NCBI GenBank assembly: GCA_947652115.1
Contig: OX393565.1
Location: 6,518,530 to 6,582,529 of the forward strand
Length of the DNA: 64,000 nucleotides
Direction: 5' to 3'
Origin: Blastomussa wellsi
Lineage: Eukaryota; Cnidaria; Anthozoa; Scleractinia; Plerogyridae
Shown here: positions 46,001 to 58,900 of the stretch, one piece after another
How positions within the stretch are numbered: the first letter of the stretch is position 1
How the letters are laid out: every line of letters begins with the position of its first letter
Notes under the pieces: generated by a model
Databases searched by the model: none
The model's input: the letters and a program-made list of their open reading frames with translations, nothing else
Told to the model about the DNA's origin: nothing
Made by a program: the position numbers and the translations under genes

Positions 46001-49000
46001 ACTCCGTTTCTCGTTTTTCCGATTTCTCGATCGATCTCTGGACTGCTTTGTTGTCCTGCTGCAATTGCTGATTCTCCATCGATTTACTCTGTTGCAAGGG
46101 AAGTTGATGATACTCTTCGACAGATTCCTTTTCTAGACCCAATTCTTCATTTATTTCGTTTTCCAACTCCTGGCGTCGTTTGTTCATTTCTTCGTTCACA
46201 GCTTGAAGCTCCTTTTCCTGGCGTTCTAATTCTTCACGATTCTGTTCGATTTCCCATTCAAGCCGATCCTTTCGTAAACGCGCTTCGATTTCTGCCTTTT
46301 CTTTTTCTTTTCTTCTTTGTGATGCTTCGCTATCGGCGACAGAACTTGCACGCGACTTATCTTTCGTGAGCGACGCCAACAGCGAGCGAGCAGGCTTAAT
46401 TTCACGATCGACTAGTTCAACCAGGTCGTCAGCTTCGTCGCTAACTTTCTCCGCCATTCCCTCATTATTCTTTTCACGATAAGCTTTTTCCAAACGGGTC
46501 ATAACCATCAGTGTATTATCTTGTTGTTCTTGAATTCTTTGCAACAGTTCCCTGATTTCTATTTTGGACGGATCATCTTCGATCAAGACGCTAGCCAGCT
46601 TGTTTAACAGACGCGTCATTTGCGCTTTCGCATTTCTCTTCTCTTGTTTGCAATCCCTAAGGCTGCACTCTTGATCCTCTGCCCCGATCGGTTCCATAAC
46701 TTTTTCGTCGTCGGACGGCATTCTTACACGAAATTTCTGCTTTCACAAACGTGTGTAAACCATTTGAGCACGGGAACGCCCCCAGCTTGCGATTCTTCGG
46801 ATTTCTCGTATAAACCTCTCTTGAGATCCGGCTTTCGAAGGACCAAATGTTTTGTCGATTAACGTATTAACCAGTCTACGTATTAACGGTACACCACGAG
46901 GACCGACGAAGACGGATTGCTCAATTTTTGCTTTATTTCTCTACGGATTACAACACGCTCACGATACGACAGTAGACTTCGAATGCCATTACATCATGTC
47001 TCGAATGACAACCTCAATTACAACTGGAACTAATATTTGACAAGTAACGCAATAGCTGTCACGCACTGAAAAGTCTCTTAAACAGGTGGTAATTTGCATA
47101 TGAAAGAAAATAAGTATCGTTTTGTTGTATAAAGGTTGGAAGGGTGAAAAATATTTTTTTTAAAGGTGTACAAGGATAATTATGCACTGAAGCCAATTAC
47201 TATGCGTCGACTAAAGGCCAGTGTCCTGAGACCTTTTGCCAGAATTCGTGGATACCAGCCAGGATTAAAACGGAGCAAACATACGAATTTTACAAAATGC
47301 GCTTACGATTTAAAAATTAAAATTGTAATACAAAGGTACAAATATACTCTAAATTACAATCTGTTAACAAAGGATTGAAATAATATACAAACATATAAAC
47401 CAACTAAAGCTACGCCCACGTTAAACGAGATAAATTTGAGAACGGCGGCGTTTTCGTCTCGATCGAAAGCGGATAAAATGTTTTTTTCCACACTATACCG
47501 TTTTTAAATTGTATCACCATCGATATTGAAACGCTGCCTCGCCAGAAACGCTTTCGTTCTTACTCATCCCAGCGATTTAAAATTCAGCCAGAAGTTAAGT
47601 GGGTTACACAAGAAAATTGCTTATAATATATAATTACTCGTTCATGTAACTGTTGCTGATAATGCTTGTTACATTGTAGGTCCCTCTGTGGCTATTCAAA
47701 TCAGAAGCGAGGGTTGTAATGATCCCAAAAAAACTCCAGATACGTGCGGTGTAGCTTACATCTTAGTTGATGATGTGGATCGGTCCCTTCACCTCAGAGG
47801 TCACAATGTCGTTGTTGTGGATGCTGCAACTGGTAGGTTACGAAAAGGAGTCTGGATAAAAGCGGTAATTTAATTACACGAAGTATTAAAGAAGATCTGC
47901 AACTTGCCGCCTTAAGGACGCTCGCGCTAATTGTTTATGCTCATCGTTACTGCGCAAGGAATTCGTGTTGTAATATTACGTCGCGTCATGCACCGAGCGC
48001 GCGCTGAGGAAAACCAAAGGGCCAGAAGCCGCTGTGTTAACTTTGCGTGTAGTTTACTCTCTTAAATAATCGGTAAACCCTACTTTTCAACATTTTATTT
48101 AGCATTCTCGGCAGTCTGTCAAAAAATGTGTCAACGTTGGAAGTTTAACAATTTTCAAGTTTTCCGCCCACGTGAAATCGAATTCCGCCATCTTATGGCT
48201 GTAAGGTGCGTGAAACTATGGTCGCTAAATGCGCAATGCTTCTTTAAGGAACATCGTGCGCCAATTGAATAAATTCACTTCATAGGCGCACATAAACAAT
48301 ATTTGGTAGAGAAAATTTCACTTCAAAGATTTATTTGCAATAGTTTTGGGCGTATAGACACTGTAGTCAAATTAAATGTTTCATATTTAGGGTCTTCTCC
48401 CGGGCATTTTATCTCCAAAACGAAGTCGGTGACCCCCGATTTTTTTCACATTTCTGACATTAGTAGCTCATTATCTTACAGTGGCGAAAGTATCATAAAA
48501 GAATCAATGTTGGAATTTTTGCGTGAACGGCTTTATTTGATAAGGATAATAATGATTACATTATAATAAAATTATCAGTAAGGGTTTCTTAAAACTTTTG
48601 GCGAAAAAATCAACGGTAAAAGACGCTGTTTCGACCGTGCTTCGGTCATTATCAAGTGAATGGTAAAACTAAAACAATGAATATATATGTAAGCGTGTAA
48701 GAAGTAAAAAAGTTTAAGGTGTAAATGGGCAATAAAAACATACAAAGAAAAAACTTATACTAAAAGGCTTATACTAAAAGGCTAATTAAAAACCTTAGCA
48801 CAAATTGAGTCTGATTGTACATTGACAGTAGGTCTCAAATCATGAATGAAAAGCATCTCATAAACGAGGCAGTCAAATTTGTTCGTGCACTTCATTAAGA
48901 CTCTAAAAATATTTGTTAGATCTTTTGGAGCCGCAGAATGTTTGTTCCCATTTGCGTTATCCTACCGTTTAAAGATCAGGCTTCAGCTGACATTGTACGT

Positions 49001-52000
49001 GCCTAACTTAAAGATTTAAGTCTGAAAATCCACCCGACCGTACAGCCCGTATTTGTCCGCCAGAAGATTGAACAAGATCTCAAACTGCGAGAAGCTAAGC
49101 CGCCGATTGTGAACCAACATTGCCTTGTTTACAAATTTGAATGTGACCTGGGCGATGCAGGTTATGTTGGGTTCACACCCCACAATCTGCACCAGCGCGT
49201 CAAAGAACACAAAAAAACTCTTCTTCATCAACTGGCAAGCATTTTCGCGGCAAAAATAAAAATCATAATTATTAAACATGAGTGAAAAATAAGAGCCTAA
49301 TTGAAGATCATTATACAATTTGCAATTGTCTTGTAATTGTTTCAAATAGAATGTAGAAACTAAAATTATATACTTAATTACGCAAACATTTTTCTATACA
49401 GGTAAAGTACTTGACGTAAAAGCATTTGATACTCATGGAGATGCCGCGGCCGGTGACAGCCTCCGAGATTATCTTAATTCTATACAAGGAGAGTGAGTAA
49501 CAGTTCAAATGTTTCGGATGCTTAAATTTATACATTTCACAATATGGCACCCCGTGTTTCCACAGAACACGGCACCCTGTGTTTTTCACAAATACGGTAA
49601 CCGACACCCTGTGTTTTCCCCAAATACCGGCACCTCGTGTTTTCCACAGAACCCGGCACCCCGCTTTTTCCACAGACGCCGGCACCCCGCTTTTTCCACA
49701 GACCCCGGTACCCCGCGTTTTCCATGGACACGGGCACCGCGTGTTTTATATAGACACCGTCACTCCGTATTTTGCATAGACCGTGGCACCCCGTGTTCTC
49801 CACAGAATCCCCGACAGCCCGACCCCGATACTCCGCGCCCCATATTTTTCACCAAACCGAACCAGTCAGTCGGATAATCGGCTTAAAAATTTGCATTAAG
49901 CTTAATGAGACGGTTATGAAGATAAAGTGATTGGAAGTAGAAACTATAGCTATCTATTCAGAAAATAAAATTTAGAGAAAACACTTTCTATAACGAGTAT
50001 GTATCCAAAAAGAATACGGTTTATTACATTATTCTTTAAACGTTTCGCTATTATACTGAATACTGTAAGTCTCTATCACTTCCTGTCTTGACAATAAGTA
50101 ATTCTCAAAATGTTTCATCAACCACGACGAAAATTAATGAAACTAGAGTTGACTTATTCTCGATATCAAAACTCAAACTTTCAAAAATTAATGAAACTAG
50201 AGTTGAATTATTCTCGATATCAAAACTCAAACTTTCAAAAATTAAAATCGCACATCATTCCCCTCCAGGTCAGTTAATCCGAAACCCCGATGACTCAAAC
50301 CATTTTTATCTTTCCCTTGCATGTTCGAGTCGTCGCAATACAACTGTAGTTTTAGGCACATTGATCAGAAATCGAGATCAGAAATCTCACTACGATGGAC
50401 AAAAACCTGATTCTTTGATAATGACCCAAATCTCCAGTCCCATGTTCATGTCCATGTTATTTGGGATAACACCGACAACAACATCTTATCAGAGCCCGCG
50501 AAAATTAATTTTAAAGATCACAAACTCTAGGCAAAATCTAACGTGCAGCCATTTTGTAAAATCGTCTTGAAGCGATTCAGTGGAATTATAGTGGAACTTC
50601 GAAATTTGTTTTCGATGTTTGGTGTTGTTAGAAAAGATTTCTCTTGATTATATATTTGAAGTAGTAACACAAAAGCTTGTAATTAGGTGTAAATCATTTT
50701 GGTACATAATTTTGTCCAACGAATGCTCGAAGTCCTGACGGGTTCCGTTTTAATCGTTCTTCTAACACCTTCCTCAAATAAGCATGACAGATCGAGTTTG
50801 CTCCACCTTACGCTTTCTTCGTGTCCTGATTTACCTATTTTTCATTGCAGTAAAATCGTTTTGGTCGCAATCCAGGATGAAGGTTCAAAATATGTGGCAC
50901 CAGCGCTTAATGCTCTCAAGAGACTGGGCGCCAAGGATCCCATATTGACAGATTTCCGAGGATCACTTGCTTTTGTCGGATACGCAGGAGACACGACACC
51001 ATCATGGATTACACAAGTTCAGAAAAATAGCGCAGAGGGGCCTAGTTTGCTTTCTGTGCAAATTTTACTCTCACCAAGTACGTAAGATTCTTTAATTTTT
51101 CTCCTCTCCTATTATTAATTAAATCCACCAAACAAGAACCTGTCTCACTTCCGTCTTTTAAAACGCCCCTCGGCCCGGCAGCGAAGAGGGAGGGCTGTAT
51201 TCAGAGGCTAGAGAAACGAGTACACTGCAAAGCAAACAAATACATTCAATAATGCACCCTCTGGATACATCAGAACTTTATGTTCTTGAGATAGATTACA
51301 AGATAAATGAATGAGACGTCCACTTTAGAAATGCAAAGATACGGGGAATGATAGGAAACATTCATAGACGACATTACATGGCTGCGAGGAGATATGAAAT
51401 TTCTCTTCGAGTGTTGGAAGATATTCCACGAGTGAGCGCAGCGAACGAGTAAAATACACGATCTCCATGCTTTCATGCAATATTCCATTTATTATATAAA
51501 CACCAGTGAACTTCCAAACCTTTTCACTTTCACTGCGAAAGGCGCGATTTATTACATAACCATAGCAACGGTGGCATCACATGTGAAGATAACATTTTAT
51601 CTTCACGTGTGAAGATAACATTTTATCGTCACGTGTGAAGATATCATGTTTTCGCGCGAAAGCTCAGCCGGTATTTCACTGCTGTTTATATAATAAAGAC
51701 CTTTATTTCCATGTTTTTGTAGTAAATGGGGGCTGGAGCGCCTTTGGAGAGTGGGGTGAGTGCAGTGTGAGTTGTGGAGGCGGTGTCCAGGAACGTACAA
51801 GAACCTGCACCAACCCCCCTCCAGCACGTGGCGGCAAGGATTGTGATGGAGACAGCAAGGAGGAGCAAGAGTGCAACACTGAGCCTTGCCCAGTGGAAAA
51901 CGGTGAGTACTACATTATTAATATGTCACAAATATGAGGATTCAACGTATTCTTGGTGAGACGTTATAAAATTCTGAAATCAAAATTCGCCAGGCCTATC

Positions 52001-52857
52001 AAATTTTTTGTTGCCACTAGGTACAAGTGAACTAAAAATAGATCTTTTCGCAAAGTTTAATCTCGAAAGTGCCCTTCGCTTTGAAAACAGAGAATCTTAA
52101 ACACGGAGCGAGCCTATAAAAGGACTCCCTCTTGCATTTTGTTGGCTTTAATTTTGAACACCGGTGTCGGAGTCACGGTCTTCAAACAGAAAAGCCGCGC
52201 AATTTTTCTTTTTAATTGCGAGTCCTGTTTTTTACGTGGAATTAACAACCTCAGATACAATATATACCACTAATAATCTTTTCCCATGCAAGTTAAACAA
52301 ATTTAAACAGAAATTTATACACAAATCCTGAAAATTCAAGTTCGTTTTGACCATGGCCACGATCAAACACTGTTGCGACATGAAAGCTCGAACGGACAAT
52401 GCTGAACACATCAATTATTTATTATATACTTCGCTTCATGGGCTAAAGGTCGGGACACACTATGTGACAAATCGCAACGAAACGTCGACGCGACAGGTTG
52501 CGTTGCTGCAACAAATCGCCTCGTGTGACATGTGAAAATCTTTGTCGCTGCGACTGAATTTTGTCGCTGGGATCTGCCGCACGAATTCAAACCAGTTTGA
52601 ATTAGTGCGCCAACAGATCGCAGCGACAAAATAAGCACAGGCGGCGTTGTCGCAACGTGTACGGCTTCTGCGACAAATCGCTGCGACAAAATTTAAATCA
52701 ACCATTTTTCCTAGTTCACATTTCCCCTCTTCCAAATTCGCTAGTGTGCACCAAAAAAGCGTCTTATCGCAGCGACTTGTCGCTGCAGCAGTACAGACGA
52801 AGTGACTTGTCGCAGCGATTGTCGCATAGTGTGTCCCGACCTTTAGCCCATGAATAG

Positions 52858-52902
<45 letters not shown>

Positions 52903-55900
52903 GTATAACAATATAATTTGGTTTTATCAACTGGGTTGATAATGTCAATTGGCCACCGTAAAGAGATTCAAGTGCTGACGTTTCGAGCGTTAGCCCTTCG
53001 TCGGAGCGAATCAAGGAATTGTGCGTCGTGTGTCTTTATATACAGAAAGATGGAGCTTCGCTATTGGCTGGTGCCTGGTAACGTGAAAACTTGGGAATAA
53101 ATTAGTTGAATGAAAAGCGTTCGTTGATACCGTGAGGATTAAGAGTGCCGATTTGAAAAATAAATTTTTGTTCTAGAGTTTTACGGCTTTCCGTGTTTCC
53201 TTGGTGAAGGGAAAGGCCGCAGACTGCCATATGTTGCTTAGAATGATTTGGGAGATTGAAGTGCCTCGCGACCGGTTTCGATGCATTTTTGTCGTCTTTC
53301 TCTACGTCACGAAGGTGTTCTCGGAATCGGTCGCCAAGTCGTCTCCCTGTTTCGCCGATGTATAACTTTTTGCAAAGAGTGCAAGTTATACAGTAGATGG
53401 CATTGGCTGAGGTACAGGTGAAATGATCAGTGATTTTGATAGATCGCTTGGGTCCCGATATTTTGTCAACGTTGTGAATGAAAGGGCATGTTTTGCATCG
53501 TGCGCGAGCGCATTTAAAAGTTCCGGGTTGATCACTAGTTTGGAATGCACTTCTGACTAAAAAGTTACCTATGTTTTTGTCGCGTTTAAATGAAATTAAT
53601 GGAGGTTGCGAAAAGATTCTACCAGTGTCGGGATCATTTTGAAGTAATTTAAAGTTTTTGAGAATGATGGATTTAACTGCGTGGTTGTGAGGGTGAAATG
53701 TGAGGGTGAATGGAATTCTATCGTTGTTTTCTCTCTGTGACGTTTGTAGTGCTGACTGTCGATCAATTTGCTGGGCGCGATGATGGCCCGCTTGAACAAC
53801 AGAAGCAGGATAGCCGCGTTTGTCGAAGAAATTGCACATTTCCTCTGATTTTAAGGAAAAATCAGAGTCGTCACTACAAAGACGGCGAAGTCTAAGAAAC
53901 TGAGAATAAGGAATGGCATTCTTGACATGTGATGGATGTGAAGATGAATACAACAAGTAGCTATGAGAATCTGTGGGTTTGTAGTGCACACTGGTGCATA
54001 AACTGTTGCCTTCGATAGAAACTTTGATATCCAGGAATGCTAAGGAAGTATCGGAAATTTCCCAGGTATATTTAAGGGCAGGATGAAACGAATTAACAGC
54101 GGTTATAAATTGATTAAGATCTTCTCTGGTAGAAGAGGTAGCGCCGATACAGTCGTCAATGTAGCGACGATAGAGTTCAGGTTTTGGGCCGTTGTATTGA
54201 TTGAAAAATTGGTGTTCAATGTAGCCTACGAAAAGATTGGCGTAGCTGGGTCCCATTTTGGTACCCATGGCCCATGAAGCTAAGTAAATAATAAATACTT
54301 GATGTGTTCAGCATTGTCCGTTCGAGCTTTCATGTCGCAACAGTGTTTGTGTGTGTCCCGACCTTTAGAATCCATACAAAGACGAATAACGATGTTTGCA
54401 TGGGTATGACTTCCAATGACTGTTGAATTGTGGACGAACGCACGATCTTTTCAAACCTGTTGAAACTTGGCATGTTGTTTGGTTATCGTCAAGTCGCATT
54501 GTTTGCACCCAAACGTCAAAAGAAACAATTTCATTCACGAGAGTCTAGATAATAGTTAATTGTCTTTTTTTTTTTAATTATAACAAGATACAAGTTCGGA
54601 TGAATCGGATCACGCCACACCAAGGAAAACCAGTTGAGTTCAGTTGTCAACCAATAAAATCGTCTCATTGGAATTTGTGATTGACAGGCTGAGTCGCTCA
54701 GCCTCGTTAGAAAGAATCGCTCCGTGTTTAAATACACTTTTTTTAATTCTTCGCCGCCAAGCTGATTGCCGTGACAAAGCATTTTTGTTTAGAGAAAGTC
54801 TAACCTTTCAATTTTATGCAGTTTGAACATTTCAGAAAAATTAGTGGTGTTTATGTGGAAGTAAAATAGCTCGTGAGTCAAACGTATCGCTATTATAGCA
54901 CAGCTGAATTCCAGATGGTTTCTCGGGCATCACGGCGGCCGTATTTGTTGCCCCTCGGAATCGCATTTTTGAGTGACGATACCTGTCAACTTTGAGCAGC
55001 TAGTGTACCGCCAAAGAGTATCTGACAGAAAATCGATTGCTCCAAGTGCACTAGAGAAAGATCAAAGTTTCAGATGAAATAAGTTTTATCGTGATCGGAG
55101 TTACCGTAGCAACGTAGTGACGTCTGGTCCCACTTTACTCGAGACGGAATAACTTGTCACCAAGAGATAATTTTGGAAAACCCTTCCTGGATCTTTGACC
55201 TGACATACTTTTCTCCAAATTTGAAGAATTTTTATAAGAGCGATTTCGAGAATATGAATGGCGAAAAATACAACAAAATCGTATTAGTTCCTGAAATGCT
55301 ATTAAAACGTTTGTTCACCAGGCCTCATGTCTGAAATAAATTGAATAGCATCCAATTACATTTGGTGAAAATCTTAGCAAAGTCGTTCTGTTCGATTTCT
55401 GAAAACACTGGATTGAATATCAACAGGAGTGAAGATTTTGCGTTTTCGTCAAAATTGACCCTATATTTATTAAAATCGCTACTATTTAAAAAGCGGTTGA
55501 TAAATTTTTATAAAAATTATTCTTCAGGTAGATTAACCAATATTTTGTTAGAATCCCGGAGTTTAAACTTCATTGAAACATTCTAAAGTTGTCAATTTGT
55601 AGCCTCAACATTGGTAAACATTGTGCTTATTTTCCGACTAGTTGCTTGTGGTTCTAATTATACCTATACATTGTCTCGAATCTCCGTGCAATTGTAAATT
55701 TCAATGCTTTATTAATTCATGTAACGATAAATGAATTCAATTCAATTAACTTTTTTTTCAAAAAGTTAGAAAAAATCACATTTTTGAAAATAACTTATTC
55801 CTAGAAATGCGTTACTCGCAGAGATAAAGTCATCACCACAAGAACACGCACACAAGGTGGTTTTTGAGACAATATTGCCTGATGCTACGAGTATTTTCAA

Positions 55901-58900
55901 TAGCATAAATATTAGATTGTTCCATGTTATCGATATACTGTATCTATTACAATTTACTTTAGTTATGTGATACCTGTTCCCACGAAAAGCGTGTAAATAG
56001 CTGAAATAGACATGGGTTTGTTCGAACGAATTATAGCTAAGGGTAACTTGAGATTACAATATTCAATAAACGGGCCTGGTGACCTATTCTTTTTATTATA
56101 TATTTCGAAGCTTAGCATGATAGACAACAACTTGTGAAAGTTTCAAAGAATGGTATTTTTGAAATTTTTATTTCGAGAACAATGGTTTTAAGTCGAGGCT
56201 TGGGTGGACAAAAATACAGTAAATGTATGAAATTGAATGAAAATTGTTCACCCCCGCCTCGACTTGAAACCATGATTGTTTGCGGGCATCGAAGCGAAAT
56301 GCGGGAGAAAGGCTCTGTTTCAACACCAATCCCGCTGATCGACTTTCCATACGGAAATGAGATCGATTTGCAAGAAAATGAAAGTAAACACTTGATTATT
56401 GCCATAATTATTTAAGGTGATAAATCAAGACTCGTTTGAAAAAGAGTTAAAACGCAGTTCACAAATTGACTATTGATTGCATGTGGCTGTTGCTGTCATT
56501 ATAGTGAACGGTGGGTGGAGTAACTGGTCTGAGATCGGCCCGTGCAAAAGCAAGAGGGGCTGTGGCAAGCGTGGGAGACAACGTTTTAGCCGCACGTGCA
56601 CCAACCCGCCACCTTCAGGAGGTGGAGATGAATGCAAGGGAAAAGCAACAAAATACGAGAAATGCAAAGTACCATGCGAAGGTATGAAAGATGAACGATT
56701 GTATGCGATTAAATTCACTCTTGGTATTAGTAGAAACTCAGCCAAGTTCTATTGGAAATCTAAAAATCTGATTGGTTCTCCCATAGCTTAAAAAATTCCT
56801 CGGTTTATGTTTCGATGGGATTCTGGGTCTGGGCGCTTTAAGACGGAAACAAGAAAACCACATGGCAAGGGCGAGTAGCGCTTAATTACAGGAATGGCTC
56901 CGGACTCGGAATGCACTGGGAACGAGTTTGGTTAGCTAAATTAGACTACAAAATCACTCTGGTTAGCCTATTATAACACTCACGGTTAGCCTACGAAGCA
57001 ATCCGGTTCGCCTACTGGGCACTGCGGTTAGCCTATTAAGCAATCCGGTTAGCCTACTATAGCACTCCGGTTAGCCTACTAAGCACTTCGGTTATGCGGT
57101 TAGCTCTCAAGAATGGTAAGGGTAACACGATAAATTTTTAAAATTTTCGGTGGTCGGCGGCCGGGCCTCGGTAGTATAGTGGTTAGTGGGAATAGCTCGT
57201 GATCTGAGTGATCCGGGATCGATTCCACCTCTGTGCTTTTATAATTGACTTTGTTTTTTTCTCTTTATTAGACGAAAAAATCAAAGTCTAAAAAAATCTA
57301 AGTGTCCCGGAGCCATTCCTGCATTTAACGCCATTTGCAAGGGCGGCGCTGCAGATGAGGCAGGGGGAAGGGGGGTTGGGGGGGGGCATGTACCCCACCA
57401 ACTTTCAACTTTGGGACAGTTGAAAATTGCGCAGCCTGAGAAACACATTAGTGTGGCAAACTGAGATCTCTGGACCAGATTATCATACACTGTATGAGGT
57501 GATTTACTGTATTAAACCTCCCCAGTGCAGCTGTTGATTATTTATCAGAAGGTTTTAACGTTGTGATGTTACTTCTTGTTGTACACCTCTGCCCTTAAAT
57601 ATAAGGCTCAAGACGTGTGGTGATTCACATTATTCTCTACGTTCAAAAGGAAATGACTGACAAATTGAACATGGCAGATTTTGGACATCAGTTTGTTTCA
57701 ACATCAAATGAGGCAAAATCGCTTTGGAAAATTCTTTGTCAATTAAAACTTTCTTAAATCATGTAGGTAAAGTATGTTGTCTGCATACGAGCCCAGTGGC
57801 CCATCAGGCCGGAGGTTATCCCGGTTTCCTTAACATGAAGTGAAAGAGGGCTTTTCTCACCCCCCCCCCCCCAACCCCCCCCCCCCCCCCTCTTTCTATT
57901 GAACGCTAAAACAAACTGACAATTTTTAATTTTCTACAAAAGTTATTCAACTGGAAAAGGTCATTGTCAGCTTAGATTGCACCAGATTGCACCCTAGAGT
58001 ACATTAATTTTAAAAATTTCCAGGGGGAGCATTCCCCTGAATCCCCTAGTTTCTCGTGACGCTGTCGCTGTCCCAGTATGCCCCACTTGGAAAAAATTCC
58101 CGCGCTGCCCCAGTATGGTAAGACTCTCTAAACAGGGCGATATAAATTCAAAGCCAAGTTCCGCAGTCCGAAAACGTCAGTTCTAACTACTTGCATGTTT
58201 GCGAATGCTTCTTTAACAACGGCATACAATGAGCTAACTGAACACTATAGCTTGTTGCTCATGTGCACAACCATGAAACTGTCCCTTTAATGGACAACAT
58301 ATATATCAGCTAGTCACTGTACAGCTATCAACATTACACAGAGGTTTTGCAAAGCTTTGAACGATAGATAGCAAGACTAAAACATGTAGATAAACAAGCA
58401 AACGAACCCCTTGCCATACAACACCTCATCCTAGTTACCTCAGAAGTTTATTTTTTTTATAAGAAACTAAATGATTGTTTCAACAGATAAATAGGGACAC
58501 AGAATCCTTCGAAGCTAAGGGAATAAGCAGGTAAATAATTCCTTGTATAATAATTTTCACTTTAATTGTCTATGTTTTATGACTGCATCAAAATATTTTC
58601 CAAGTCAACGTTCACGTTAGGCAGTTTGCAAATGCAGACCTGAACGGGCTTGGCTGGACGCACAAAGGGAGTGGAAAGAAAGTGGTATTTATTGTAGTTT
58701 GAGTAGTTTTTAGTGAATTATTATATCATTTACTTTTAACATTCACTTTGACAATTGATGACTGATAGATTATCGCTCAGTCAATGTTACCCCTACGTAC
58801 TGTTATACTGAATAATTTTAATGAACATCGCTTATTAGTAGGAACTCAGCTGTGTTCTACTGGAAATCTGTGAATTTGATTGGTTTTTCCTCTGTACTCT

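Larger units (their letters stand above)
45471..47042 (-). mobile_element. BEL/Pao element 5' part (LTR, PBS, gag fragment)
   Basis: On the minus strand an LTR (47042-46848, TG...CA) is followed by a primer-site-like TTTGGTCCTTCGAAAGCCGG and then a gag-like frame that stops being element sequence at 45471, exactly where copy a and copy b of the segmental duplication stop matching. The rest of the element is absent. It lies at the junction between the two duplicated blocks and is missing from copy b. Confidence 0.75.
47092..52112 (+). repeat. Segmental duplication, copy b (ILEI-4 plus TSP1-2)
   Basis: Partner of 40255-45470. It starts at AATTTGCATATG and ends at GGAGCGAGCCT. It is shorter through deletions near 49270-49310 and 50450. 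Its minisatellite (49545-49830) lacks the endonuclease insertion seen in copy a. Confidence 0.95.
52855..54269 (-). mobile_element. 5'-truncated Penelope-like retroelement with 9-bp target-site duplication
   Basis: GCCCATGAA flanks the element on both sides (52846-52854 and 54270-54278). The minus strand carries the C-terminal part of reverse transcriptase plus a GIY-YIG endonuclease, then a 250-bp 3' non-coding tail with a hammerhead-like motif near 52974-53004. The element landed inside the arm of a palindromic MITE. 5' truncation with a retained 3' tail is typical of target-primed insertion. Confidence 0.85.

Noticed and set aside
56112..56415. Paired open frames on both strands
   Set aside because: They arise from the hairpin repeat at 56176-56280.
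57163..57236. Functional tRNA-Asp gene
   Set aside because: The acceptor stem and anticodon stem do not pair; treated as a SINE head or pseudogene.
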